Source of the DNA: Streptomyces endophytica
GTDB taxonomy: Bacteria; Actinomycetota; Actinomycetes; Streptomycetales; Streptomycetaceae
NCBI RefSeq assembly: GCF_026153355.1
Contig: NZ_CP110636.1
Location: 5,828,001-5,892,000, forward strand
Reading direction: 5' to 3'
Length of the DNA stretch: 64,000 bases
This document shows positions 37,194-45,116 of the stretch, piece after piece; the first letter of the stretch is position 1, and every line of letters starts with the position of its first letter. The notes below the pieces were generated by a model, which saw only the letters and a program-made list of their open reading frames with translations, had not been told where the DNA came from and did no database searches. Both the position numbers and the translations under genes were made by a program.

Positions 37194-37699
37194 ACCGGGC
37201 CTCCGAGCTGGCGCCGCGCCGGCACCATGTCGCTGACCGTGGGCACCGCGGCCGTGCCCGCGGCCAGCGCCATCTCCAGCGCCTCCCCCACCACCGCCGT
37301 GAGGCCGGAGCGTGGTACGTGCTCCAGCGTGATGCTGACGTCCAGGGCGTCGCGCTTCTGGTTGGACTGGGTGAAGCGCAGGCTGGTGATCTGCATGTCG
37401 AGACTGATGGTCATGCCGCACACCACGGGGAGCCCGGCGAGGTTCATCGCGGGAGCGGTGGCCGGTGCCAGCGCCCGCGAGGTCAGCGCCATCGCCTCCA
37501 GCCCCTTCTTGATGAGCAGCCGGGTCCGTCCGACCAGCACCGCCTCGACGTTGATGGTCTTGGTCGTCGGCGAGACCAGCTGGGCGAGCTTGCTGCCCGC
37601 GATGCGCGCCACCTGGTAGCCCTCGTTGAGGGTCAGGCTGGTGACGGTCAGCAGCGGCACCGCGCCGATCAGGACGGGGACGTTCACTCCGCCGGCCAT
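37190..37699 (-). CDS. Tube-initiator or hub-like protein
   Basis: A 169-residue protein from the ATG at 37699, with GGGGAG upstream. Predicted beta-rich parts: VPVLIGAVPLLTVTSLTLNE, SPTTKTINVEAVLVGRTRLL, MTISLDMQITSLRFTQSNQK, ALDVSITLEHVPRSGLTAV. The alternation of strands with the helix RTRLLIKKGLEAMALTSRAL resembles tube-like or hub proteins that sit between the spike and the inner tube. It lacks an obvious LysM domain. The assignment rests on position and fold impression only. Confidence 0.5.
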   Translation of the reverse strand: MAGGVNVPVLIGAVPLLTVTSLTLNEGYQVARIAGSKLAQLVSPTTKTINVEAVLVGRTRLLIKKGLEAMALTSRALAPATAPAMNLAGLPVVCGMTISLDMQITSLRFTQSNQKRDALDVSITLEHVPRSGLTAVVGEALEMALAAGTAAVPTVSDMVPARRQLGGPV

Positions 37700-37708
37700 G
37701 GCTCTCCC

Positions 37709-40700
37709 CTACCTCTCCGGGCTCCCGGGCGCGGGCGGCGCGGCGGCGGGCCCCGGCGTGGCGCGGGGCCGGCGGCGGGTGGCCTCGATGATCTCCGCCA
37801 GCTCGTCGGTCTCCAGCCAGTTGAATTCCTGCTCGTGCTGCATCAGCCAGTCCGCGAACCGTTCGCCCCGGGTCGCGCCGTCCTCGACGTGGAAGAACTG
37901 CCCGTTCTTCAGCTCCTCCTTGATCACCGCCAGTGTTTCGCGGACGTGGTGGTACCGCTTGGCCTCCAGCAGACGGAGGGTCAGCTCCTTGTAGTAGGCG
38001 TCGGTGTGCAGTGTGGGGTGCCGCGTCACCGCCTCCGGGACGGTGCGCGGATCGGTCGAGGTGCGCGGCAGGTGGATACCGTTCTCGGCCCCTTGGCGCA
38101 CATCGATCTCGGCGTCCTTCAGGATGCGGCGGGCGATCTCGGCACGCGGGTCGCCCTCCGCGACGATGTGGTGGGTGTCGTGGCCGGGTGGGCGGGGGTC
38201 TCCGGCCTCTGCCATGTTGCGTTCCAGCGCGTCCGACGGCCGCCCGCCGGTGGTGACCGGCTGGTGGGGTGTGTCGGACAGGCCGGGAGCCTCCGGCCGT
38301 GCCTCGCCCGCTTCGTGCAGCAGGGCCTTGTCGTCCCGGCTCGCCCACTTGGACGCGTCGTCCCAGGCCGCGGCCAGGTCTTCCGGGTCGGCGAAGCTGC
38401 CCGCCCGGTCCAGGCGGCGCTCCTCGAACCTCTCGATGATCTCCATCGCCAGCTGCGGATTCTTCTTGGACAGCCGCCGCACAGACTCCAACTGCCGTTC
38501 CATCGCGGCTCGTTGCACCGCCCGCCCGCGGTACCGGGCCCGGATCGACCGGATCCTGGCCAGCACGGCCGCGTGCTCGACCTGCGGGACCACCGCGCGG
38601 GCGCCGGCGACCAGGCGCCACGCCGTGGCGTCGCCCCGTTCCAGTTGCTCCAGCAGGGTGCTGAAGGCGGCGAGCCGGTTCGTGCGGCGGGCCTCGTCCT
38701 GCAGGCGTGCGATCTCCAGCAGGAGGGCGTCGAACGCCGCCACCTCACCGCCGGCCTCGTCCAGGGCCACCCGCACCACCCGCCAGCCGACCTCCCGCAC
38801 CCCGTCCATCCGGCGGACGTCCGCGGCCACCACGGTCAGGAAGTCGATGCCGACCTCCGCGCCCGGGCCGATCCGGGTGAGGCCGATCTGCCGCACCGCG
38901 GCCAGGAAGGAGTCGCCCTCACCGGCGACGAGTGCCTCGGCGAGCGCGGCCAGTTCCTTCTCCTCGAAGCCGCTCGGACCGGCGAGGTGCCGGAACACCT
39001 GCCCCAACTCCTCGCCGAGGCCGCTCGCCTTGGCGGCGAGGGTCTGCAGGATCTCGGCCTTGCGCAACGAGCTCTGCACCACGGGCCCGAGTTCCGGATG
39101 GGCCAGCAGTTCGGCCAGCGGGCTGCCTTCGGCGATCTCCAGGCGTTCGAGCAGCTCGACGAGCCGGCGGTCGTCCTCGACCGGAAGGTGCGACAGCAGC
39201 CGCACGACCTCCCGCTCGCCCTCGACCTCGCGCAGTACGGTGCTCCCCGTGTGCATCGCGCGGGCGACCCGGCTCAGTTTCGACGCGAGCAGCTGGCCCT
39301 CGGCGGTCTCCGCGACCTTGCCGACCAGACCGAGGAACCGCGCCACCACCGCCAGCTTCTCGCTCAGACCGAGGGCCTCGGCCGCCGCCTTGAGCTCCCC
39401 GATGCCGACGAACCAGGACGCCACCTCGACCACCAGGGCCCACTTGATCCTGGCGGCCACGTGTTCGCCGACGTGCAGCACCGCCGCACCCCGGAAGCCG
39501 TCCGCCAGCTTCGCACCGATCTGCTTCACCACCAGCGAGCACTCGGCCTGCGCGGGCGCATAGCCCCATCCGGCGAGCTGGAACATCACGACCATCCGGG
39601 CCAGTTGGCCGAGGCCCTCCAGGATCTGCGCGGGGCGGGTCACCAGCATCGCCAGCCCCTCGACCATGCCGCGCAACAGGCCCAGCACCGCGCCGACGGC
39701 CGCCTCGACCTCCACCCACACCGAGTCCGCCAGCCGGACCGTCTCGCCCACCACCACGTTGTCGCGGATCGCCGCCCGCACTTCCGGGGAGAGCTGGAAC
39801 GCCTCCTCGACCAGCCGGCCCACGGCGGCGACGGTGAAGGGCTCCTTCTTGCCGAACCTGGCGCCCACGGTGACCAGCAGGTCCCACAGGGTGTCCCCCA
39901 GGTCCTCGAACAGCTGCGTCGCGAGACCGGCCTTGGCGAGCATCTCCTGGACGGAATCCAGCTCCGTGACGCTGCGGAGCGACCGCATGATCTCGACGAT
40001 CGCGTGTTCCTGGCTCTCCCACGTCCAGGCTTTGATGAGGACGGTCAGATAACGGGACTTGGTCCGCCAGTCGACGAGGCCGAACGCCTCCGCGTCCAGC
40101 TCCGCCAGCCGTTCCGCCGCCGCCTGGAGGTGGTCGTCGTCCCCGCCCAGCACCTGGTCGACGAGCCGGTCGAGGTCGCCGAACACCAGCTGGGCGGCCT
40201 CTTCCTCGGCCAGCTCCGGGCCGCCCGCCGCCAGTCGCTCGTAGAGCCGCAGGCCGGCCTCGCGGTCGGCGGTCAGCGGGTTCCGTTCCTTCGTCAGCAC
40301 CGTGACGATGTCGTAGCGGTGCCCCGCCGGGTCCTCCACGGCGCGCAGGATCTTGCTGCGCAGCACGGTCGCCACCTGCTGCCCGGTGGGCACCTCGCCA
40401 CCGGCTACCTCCAGGTCGTGGGTGGACACCGGGGGCGTGGTCGCGACCACCCAGATCCTGCGGTCCGCCGCCCCGACGGGGCCCTCCAGCAGCGCGAACG
40501 AGGTGGTGCCGAAGACGGCCCGGCCCAGCTGAACGGCCCGGGTGAGGTTGCTCGCCCGCACGTGGCGGGTGGCTCCTCCCAGGGTCACGATCCGGGTGCC
40601 GGGCAGGATGATCACCGCTCGGCCTTCGAGGCCGCTGGGCCCCTCGATCACTTCGTCCCGGCCGTCGGCCGACGGCTCGGACCCGGCGGGACGGTCCTCG

Positions 40701-41158
40701 GCCGGCGGCGGGGCCGGAGCGCCGGCCGGTGTGGATGTCCGGGGCGGTGCCGCGGCGGCCGGGGCAGGTGCCGGGGCTGCCGGCGCGGGGGCGTCCGGAG
40801 CGGCTGGTGACGTCCCGGTTTCCCCGGCCTGGTCCGCCGTGCCCTCCACCCCGTCCGCCGACAGCCCGAAGGCCAGCCGCAACCCCCCTCCGGCCGGCGG
40901 CTCCGCGCCCGCCTCGGCCTCGAAGTCGCCGGCGGGCGGGCCCTGCGTGGTGGGCGGCGTGGCCGGTGGCTCGCCCGCGGGCGGAGGCATAGCGGTGACC
41001 GGCCAGCCGCCCTCCTGAGCCCCGGTCGCCGCGCTGGCGACGGCACGCAGCAACACCTGCTCCAGCGCCCGCCGTTGTTCCTCGGCCGGGTCCCCGTCGA
41101 ACGTCACCGACTCGGGCAGATGCAGCCGGACGTTCAGCGTGTCCCTTCCTCCGGTCAT
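37709..41158 (-). CDS. Large candidate effector with AHH-type nuclease domain
   Basis: A 1149-residue protein. The first 40 residues carry a motif shared with the next two genes upstream (VRLHLPESVTFDGDPAEEQR). Residues about 55-160 are a Pro/Ala/Gly-rich linker. A long, mostly helical middle follows (for example LGLLRGMVEGLAMLVTRPAQ). Near residues 994-1060 a histidine-rich domain reads DTHHIVAEGDPRAEIARRIL, NGIHLPRTSTDP and HPTLHTDAYYKELTLRLLEA, the pattern of AHH nucleases of the HNH/EndoVII superfamily, with THH in place of AHH. A helical tail follows. No immunity gene is seen. The long helical middle could also suit a tape-measure role. The start overlaps the previous stop (ATGA). Confidence 0.75.
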   Translation of the reverse strand: MTGGRDTLNVRLHLPESVTFDGDPAEEQRRALEQVLLRAVASAATGAQEGGWPVTAMPPPAGEPPATPPTTQGPPAGDFEAEAGAEPPAGGGLRLAFGLSADGVEGTADQAGETGTSPAAPDAPAPAAPAPAPAAAAPPRTSTPAGAPAPPPAEDRPAGSEPSADGRDEVIEGPSGLEGRAVIILPGTRIVTLGGATRHVRASNLTRAVQLGRAVFGTTSFALLEGPVGAADRRIWVVATTPPVSTHDLEVAGGEVPTGQQVATVLRSKILRAVEDPAGHRYDIVTVLTKERNPLTADREAGLRLYERLAAGGPELAEEEAAQLVFGDLDRLVDQVLGGDDDHLQAAAERLAELDAEAFGLVDWRTKSRYLTVLIKAWTWESQEHAIVEIMRSLRSVTELDSVQEMLAKAGLATQLFEDLGDTLWDLLVTVGARFGKKEPFTVAAVGRLVEEAFQLSPEVRAAIRDNVVVGETVRLADSVWVEVEAAVGAVLGLLRGMVEGLAMLVTRPAQILEGLGQLARMVVMFQLAGWGYAPAQAECSLVVKQIGAKLADGFRGAAVLHVGEHVAARIKWALVVEVASWFVGIGELKAAAEALGLSEKLAVVARFLGLVGKVAETAEGQLLASKLSRVARAMHTGSTVLREVEGEREVVRLLSHLPVEDDRRLVELLERLEIAEGSPLAELLAHPELGPVVQSSLRKAEILQTLAAKASGLGEELGQVFRHLAGPSGFEEKELAALAEALVAGEGDSFLAAVRQIGLTRIGPGAEVGIDFLTVVAADVRRMDGVREVGWRVVRVALDEAGGEVAAFDALLLEIARLQDEARRTNRLAAFSTLLEQLERGDATAWRLVAGARAVVPQVEHAAVLARIRSIRARYRGRAVQRAAMERQLESVRRLSKKNPQLAMEIIERFEERRLDRAGSFADPEDLAAAWDDASKWASRDDKALLHEAGEARPEAPGLSDTPHQPVTTGGRPSDALERNMAEAGDPRPPGHDTHHIVAEGDPRAEIARRILKDAEIDVRQGAENGIHLPRTSTDPRTVPEAVTRHPTLHTDAYYKELTLRLLEAKRYHHVRETLAVIKEELKNGQFFHVEDGATRGERFADWLMQHEQEFNWLETDELAEIIEATRRRPRATPGPAAAPPAPGSPER

Positions 41159-42960
41159 GGCGCCTGCTCCACCTGCTTCAGCTGCGCCGCCAGTTGGTCG
41201 CGTCGCCGCTGGGACGCGCGTTGCTGTTCGGGGGTGGCGGAGCGGGCGCCCGCCGCCTCCTCCTCGGCCGCGATCTCCGCCGACAGGACCGTGGCCAGCT
41301 CCGCCTTGCCCAGCGGGTCCAGCTCGACCGAGTAGGTGGTCCGGATCAGGTCACGGACCTCGCGTATCCCGTGCCAGGGGTGGGTGCGTACGTGCTCCAC
41401 CTCGCTGTGCTCGACCCGCTCGGCGGCGACCGACACGGACGTCAGCCGCAGGTCGGCGCTCTCCAGTTCGGTGTCGTCCTCCCCGCCCCGTTCGAGGGTG
41501 GTGAGGAGACCGATGACGGCGTACAGGGGCTTGCCGGGATGCCGGAGCTGAAGATCGACGAGCTCCTCCAGCCGGTCGTCGAGGCGTGCCTGGATCTCCG
41601 GTTCGAGCGCCGCCAGCTTCGGCTTCGCCCACCGGTCCAGGAACCGGTCCTCGATGGCCTGGTCCACGCGGGACATGGCGGCGTTCCAGATCACGACCGC
41701 GCCGATCGTGGCCAGGCCCCGTCCGGCGCTCTTCAGGCTGCTCGCGATCCGCACCCCCAGGCGCACTCTCACCGGCCGCCGGGACAGCACTCCGCCGACC
41801 TGGCGCCGCATGCGTTCGGTGTCCGCGTGGGAGCGCGGGCGGGTGGGGTCGTCCCCGACCTCCTTCGCCGCGGCGATGTCCGCCGCCCGCGCCGCACGCG
41901 CCTGTGCGCCCACCAGGTCCACGAACTCCGCCTGCGTCGGCAGGTTGCGCGCACCGGTGGCGTAGCCGCCCGCGTTGGTCACCGCCAGTTTCATGTTGAG
42001 CTCGGCGGGGATCGGTTTACCGGCTCGGACGGCGTCCCGCGCCGCTTCGAGCCGGTGGAGCAGATCCGCCTTCCCGTCGAATTCCGCGATCGGCCGGATC
42101 TTGTCGATCGCCCGCTCCAGGCTGGCGCGCAGATTGACCCCGAGCGCTGTCGCCGTCTCGCCGTCGATGTCCTTGAGGGCGTTGAGCGCCTTGTTGTCGA
42201 CCAGCCAGATGGTGCGGGTTCCGCGCTGGATCCCCACGAAGTCGAAGCCGGGCTCATTGGGCCGGTGCGCGCCGGGTCCGGAGGAGGTGATCACGGCGTG
42301 CACGCCCCGCTCTCCGAGCAGGTGCGGAAGATCGTGCTCGCCGTATGTCCCTCCCGCGCCTGAGGCGGTCACCCGGTACTGCCTGTCCTTCGGCGGCGCC
42401 GGACCGCCCCCCAGCACCCCGGGCGGGGCGACCGGCGGCCGGCCGGGCGGACGCCCCCCGGTGACCGTGACGGTGGGGCCCGGGCGCCGCGCCACCGGCC
42501 CGGCCGCCGCGCCACCCGCCCGCCGGAGCAACTCGGCCTCCAGCGCCTCCGCGTACGCCTTGATTTCGGCGTGGGCAGGCTCCGCCGGGCCGTGGCCGAG
42601 CAGCCAGTTCCGCGCGTGCAGGTACTCGGCGTCCAGTTCGGTGTCCGAGAGCACCGCCGGATCCCGCGGCTGCGGGGCGTCGGTGGTCAGGCGTACCGGC
42701 TTCAGCGCACCGCCGCCTTCGTAGGAGGGGACCCGGTAGACCCGCCCGGTCACGCCGACCCGCGTGGGGTCCTCGGTTTCCCGGGCCTCGCTCATAGCGG
42801 CCGGTTCCCTGGCCGTCACGGTTTCCAGGTGCCGGCGGGCCAGCCGGAGCCGCTCGGCGAGCGCCTGCTCGACGACGCGGCCGAGCTCTTCGATGCCCGC
42901 CGCCGAGGGCGCTCCGACGACCGACACCGTGATCGGGAAGTGACACGACAACCGTGGCAT
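41155..42960 (-). CDS. Candidate effector with PD-(D/E)XK-like domain
   Basis: A 601-residue protein with GAGGAG nine bases before the ATG. Residues 5-36 hold the shared motif (SCHFPITVSVVGAPSAAGIE). A Pro/Gly-rich linker spans about 155-190. Residues about 200-290 read TYGEHDLPHLLGERGVHAVI then GFDFVGIQRGTRTIWLVDNK: acidic residue D240, then D255-N-K257, a spacing that fits a restriction-endonuclease-like (PD-(D/E)XK) fold. A single hydrophobic segment (GRGLATIGAVVIWNAAMS, about 415-432) and a charged helical C-terminus follow. The nuclease reading is an inference from motif spacing. It is translationally coupled to the AHH protein. Confidence 0.6.
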   Translation of the reverse strand: MPRLSCHFPITVSVVGAPSAAGIEELGRVVEQALAERLRLARRHLETVTAREPAAMSEARETEDPTRVGVTGRVYRVPSYEGGGALKPVRLTTDAPQPRDPAVLSDTELDAEYLHARNWLLGHGPAEPAHAEIKAYAEALEAELLRRAGGAAAGPVARRPGPTVTVTGGRPPGRPPVAPPGVLGGGPAPPKDRQYRVTASGAGGTYGEHDLPHLLGERGVHAVITSSGPGAHRPNEPGFDFVGIQRGTRTIWLVDNKALNALKDIDGETATALGVNLRASLERAIDKIRPIAEFDGKADLLHRLEAARDAVRAGKPIPAELNMKLAVTNAGGYATGARNLPTQAEFVDLVGAQARAARAADIAAAKEVGDDPTRPRSHADTERMRRQVGGVLSRRPVRVRLGVRIASSLKSAGRGLATIGAVVIWNAAMSRVDQAIEDRFLDRWAKPKLAALEPEIQARLDDRLEELVDLQLRHPGKPLYAVIGLLTTLERGGEDDTELESADLRLTSVSVAAERVEHSEVEHVRTHPWHGIREVRDLIRTTYSVELDPLGKAELATVLSAEIAAEEEAAGARSATPEQQRASQRRRDQLAAQLKQVEQAP

Positions 42961-42987
42961 CCCTGAGACTCCTCAGGATCTCTCGGC

Positions 42988-43245
42988 TCAGGTGAGCGCC
43001 TGATACAGGGCCGTCCAGATGCCGTCCTCGACGGCCGTTCTGGTCTCCTCCGTGAGGTCTCCGGCCATCACCACGTGGACCGGGAAGTAGTAGTGGACCT
43101 CGGTGCCCGAACGGGCGGACACCGCCGCCTCCGAACCCGGTGCGGGAACGACCTGGTCGCCCTGGTGCACTTCGATCAGTCCGGGACGTTCGACGGTTTG
43201 CGCGCCTTCCCGCTCGTCGGCGGGTTCCTGGTTGGCGTCCGGCAT
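42988..43245 (-). CDS. 85-residue protein sharing the effector N-terminal motif
   Basis: A small protein with GGAGG before its ATG. The first 45 residues are charged and probably disordered. Residues 50-85 read VHYYFPVHVVMAGDLTEETR and then a helix AVEDGIWTALYQAL, matching in plan the N-termini of the two large proteins encoded directly downstream. It may be a free version of the same module, such as a loading adaptor, chaperone or plug. It sits between the tube gene and the candidate effectors. Confidence 0.6.
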   Translation of the reverse strand: MPDANQEPADEREGAQTVERPGLIEVHQGDQVVPAPGSEAAVSARSGTEVHYYFPVHVVMAGDLTEETRTAVEDGIWTALYQALT

Positions 43246-43276
43246 GGGGACCTCCGTCCGCCGGCAGCGTCCGCGG

Positions 43277-43678
43277 CTAGGCGCCGGTGGGGACGGCCTG
43301 CAGGCTGATGCAGTTGAACGTGGTGGTGGGCACGCCGTCGATCACGATGGTGTGGGCGACGGACGTGATGTAGCAGTCGTTGAGGGCGATGCTCTTGAAC
43401 GTCCAGTCGCTGCCCTTCCCCTGCTGGACGACGACGCTGAAGGCGGTGTTGTCCATCGCCAGCCCGGTGAGCGTCGCCACGGCCGTGCCGATCGCCTTGA
43501 CCGCCATCGTGAAGGTGAATGCCTGCGGCTGGACTATGTGCGCGACGTTGTCGGCCTCCAGCGAGTGCAGCGGCTGGACCGGGACGTTGAAGGTCGGGTT
43601 GAACGAGTCGATGGGGGTCACCGGTTTGGCGTCCACCGACACCGCAAGCCGGGTGTCCCATTTCAGGGTGTCGGGCAT
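43277..43678 (-). CDS. Inner tube protein candidate
   Basis: A 133-residue, strongly beta-stranded protein: LKWDTRLAVSVDAKPVTPID, FTFTMAVKAIGTAVATLTGL, SDWTFKSIALNDCYITSVAH, VIDGVPTTTFNCISLQAVP. Size, beta content and place directly downstream of the sheath gene fit an Hcp/gp19-type tube subunit, whose hexamers stack into the inner tube. It has no long T6SS-type loops. The assignment is by context and fold; no signature motif was recognised. Confidence 0.65.
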   Translation of the reverse strand: MPDTLKWDTRLAVSVDAKPVTPIDSFNPTFNVPVQPLHSLEADNVAHIVQPQAFTFTMAVKAIGTAVATLTGLAMDNTAFSVVVQQGKGSDWTFKSIALNDCYITSVAHTIVIDGVPTTTFNCISLQAVPTGA

Positions 43679-43724
43679 GGTCTCTCACTTCCCTGGTTTT
43701 CCCTCGGCTCCGCCACCGGCAGGA

Positions 43725-45023
43725 TCAGCCGGTGAAGACAAGCTGGACCGCCAGCCGGTGGATGGCTCCCGCGTAGACGACCTCGATCGTCATGTCGGCC
43801 TGGCGGGCGCTGCGGGCGTCCTTGATCTCCTTCGCCTCCGCCGCCGACAGGTCGGCCGGGTCCTTGTCCAGGAGCGTCAGCAGCGGGATCACGACGGTGA
43901 AGCGGTCGATCACCTCCTGCGCCACCAGCGGGGAGAGCACCGACTCCACCAGCGTGGCGACGGCGCGCAGCCCGACCCGGCTGATCCGCAGGTTGCCGAT
44001 CGCCTGGATCAGCGCCGCCTTGATGCGGAAATTGACGTCGTCGAGGGTGCGGACGATATCGATGTACTTCTTGTTGCCACTGGAGTCGGCGGTGTAGCCC
44101 TCCCCCAGGTAGAGCGCCTGGCCGGGGAGGAGCACCGGGCTGGTGATCCAATTGATGAGGCGCTTGTTGTACTTGTCGATCTCCGAGTCGGAGAACGTCT
44201 GCGTCATCGCGATGCTGATCGGTTTCAGCAGCAGGGAGATGTGCGGCCGGTATCCGGCGATGACCCCGGCGGTGGCGGCCGCTACGTCGTCAGGAGAACG
44301 ATGGGCCACCAGCACCATCCGCTCCTTCTGCACGGCCCCGGTGTTCAGCTCGACCGCATCGTCGGCCGACAGGGAGCCGTCCAGCATGGCCACGCCGATG
44401 CGTTCCTTGCCGTCGCCCTCGATGGTGGACACATGGGTCGCCAGCTTGCCGACCGTCTCCGCGTTCGCCTGGTTGAGGGGGGTGTTCGCGAGCACCACGA
44501 TCTGGACGTCCAGCTTCTCCGTCTTGAGGAGCGCCGCGTCCCAATCGGGCCCGGCGAAATCCACCTGGACGCCCCAGACCCTGGTCGGCGGCGGTGACTG
44601 GTTGAACGCGGCACCGATGGCCCGGACGAGGTCGTTCGGGCTCTCCTGCGTCACGGGGTCCCCAGCAGCATGGTTCCTCTCCAGCGCCGGGTCCACGGTC
44701 AGCGTGAAGTCCGCTCCGGCCGCGGCCGATTTCGTCACCTTGCGGACCTCCGAGGCGGTGCCCGTGCCGATCCGCACGGTGGTGGCGGGCGGCACGTTCA
44801 CCGGGACGGTGACGGCGGTCGCTCCGGTGGCCGCATCGGCGGCCAGCGTGGTCGCCCCGGCCCGGTAGGCGCCGGCCGCGGCCGACGGCGAGGTGAAGTC
44901 CGTGGGCGGCGACTCCGCGGTGCCGAAGCCGCCCCTGCCGATGATGGCGATGTCCCCGAACGCCCGGACGGCGGGCGCGAAGAGCTTGCTTACGGGGGTG
45001 ACCTTGATGTACTTGACCGCCAT
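43725..45023 (-). CDS. Contractile tail sheath protein
   Basis: A 432-residue sheath subunit from the ATG at 45023, with AAGGAG nine bases upstream. The N-terminal strand region (KYIKVTPVSKLFAPAVRAFG, DIAIIGRGGFGTAESPP) is followed by a small inserted beta-domain (about 55-130, TAVTVPVNVPPATTVRIGTG). The core has WGVQVDFAGPDWDAALLKTE and LLKPISIAMTQTFSDSEIDK, and the conserved C-terminal sheath fold is ITSPVLLPGQALYLGEGYTA, YIDIVRTLDDVNFRIKAALI, LSPLVAQEVIDRFTVVIPLL. Contraction drives the tube into a target. It is shorter than many sheath proteins. The strong ribosome-binding site fits high expression. Confidence 0.9.
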   Translation of the reverse strand: MAVKYIKVTPVSKLFAPAVRAFGDIAIIGRGGFGTAESPPTDFTSPSAAAGAYRAGATTLAADAATGATAVTVPVNVPPATTVRIGTGTASEVRKVTKSAAAGADFTLTVDPALERNHAAGDPVTQESPNDLVRAIGAAFNQSPPPTRVWGVQVDFAGPDWDAALLKTEKLDVQIVVLANTPLNQANAETVGKLATHVSTIEGDGKERIGVAMLDGSLSADDAVELNTGAVQKERMVLVAHRSPDDVAAATAGVIAGYRPHISLLLKPISIAMTQTFSDSEIDKYNKRLINWITSPVLLPGQALYLGEGYTADSSGNKKYIDIVRTLDDVNFRIKAALIQAIGNLRISRVGLRAVATLVESVLSPLVAQEVIDRFTVVIPLLTLLDKDPADLSAAEAKEIKDARSARQADMTIEVVYAGAIHRLAVQLVFTG

Positions 45024-45079
45024 CGACCGCTCCTTACGTCGTGCGTGACGGTCGTCCGGCCGGACATCGCGCGCGATGG

Positions 45080-45096
45080 GGCCCGGCTTGCGGGCC
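45080..45096 (-). promoter_or_regulatory. Small hairpin between the first gene and the sheath gene
   Basis: GGCCCG and CGGGCC form a six-base stem around GCTTG in the 93-base gap before the sheath gene. It could be a processing or attenuation site that separates the level of sheath message from the first gene. Confidence 0.3.
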
Positions 45097-45116
45097 TTCA
45101 CCACGTCGGCGGGGTG

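Noticed and set aside
37319-40810. A 1163-codon open frame on the plus strand
   Set aside because: It is antisense to the 1149-residue protein gene and reads as a His/Arg/Gly-rich shadow typical of very high GC; it has no ribosome-binding site or domain. The same applies to the long plus-strand frames at 28986-31067, 32720-34216 and 49936-51600.
37709-41158. A pure tape-measure protein
   Set aside because: The long helical middle would fit, but the Pro-rich linker and C-terminal AHH-like domain fit a payload better. A double role remains possible.
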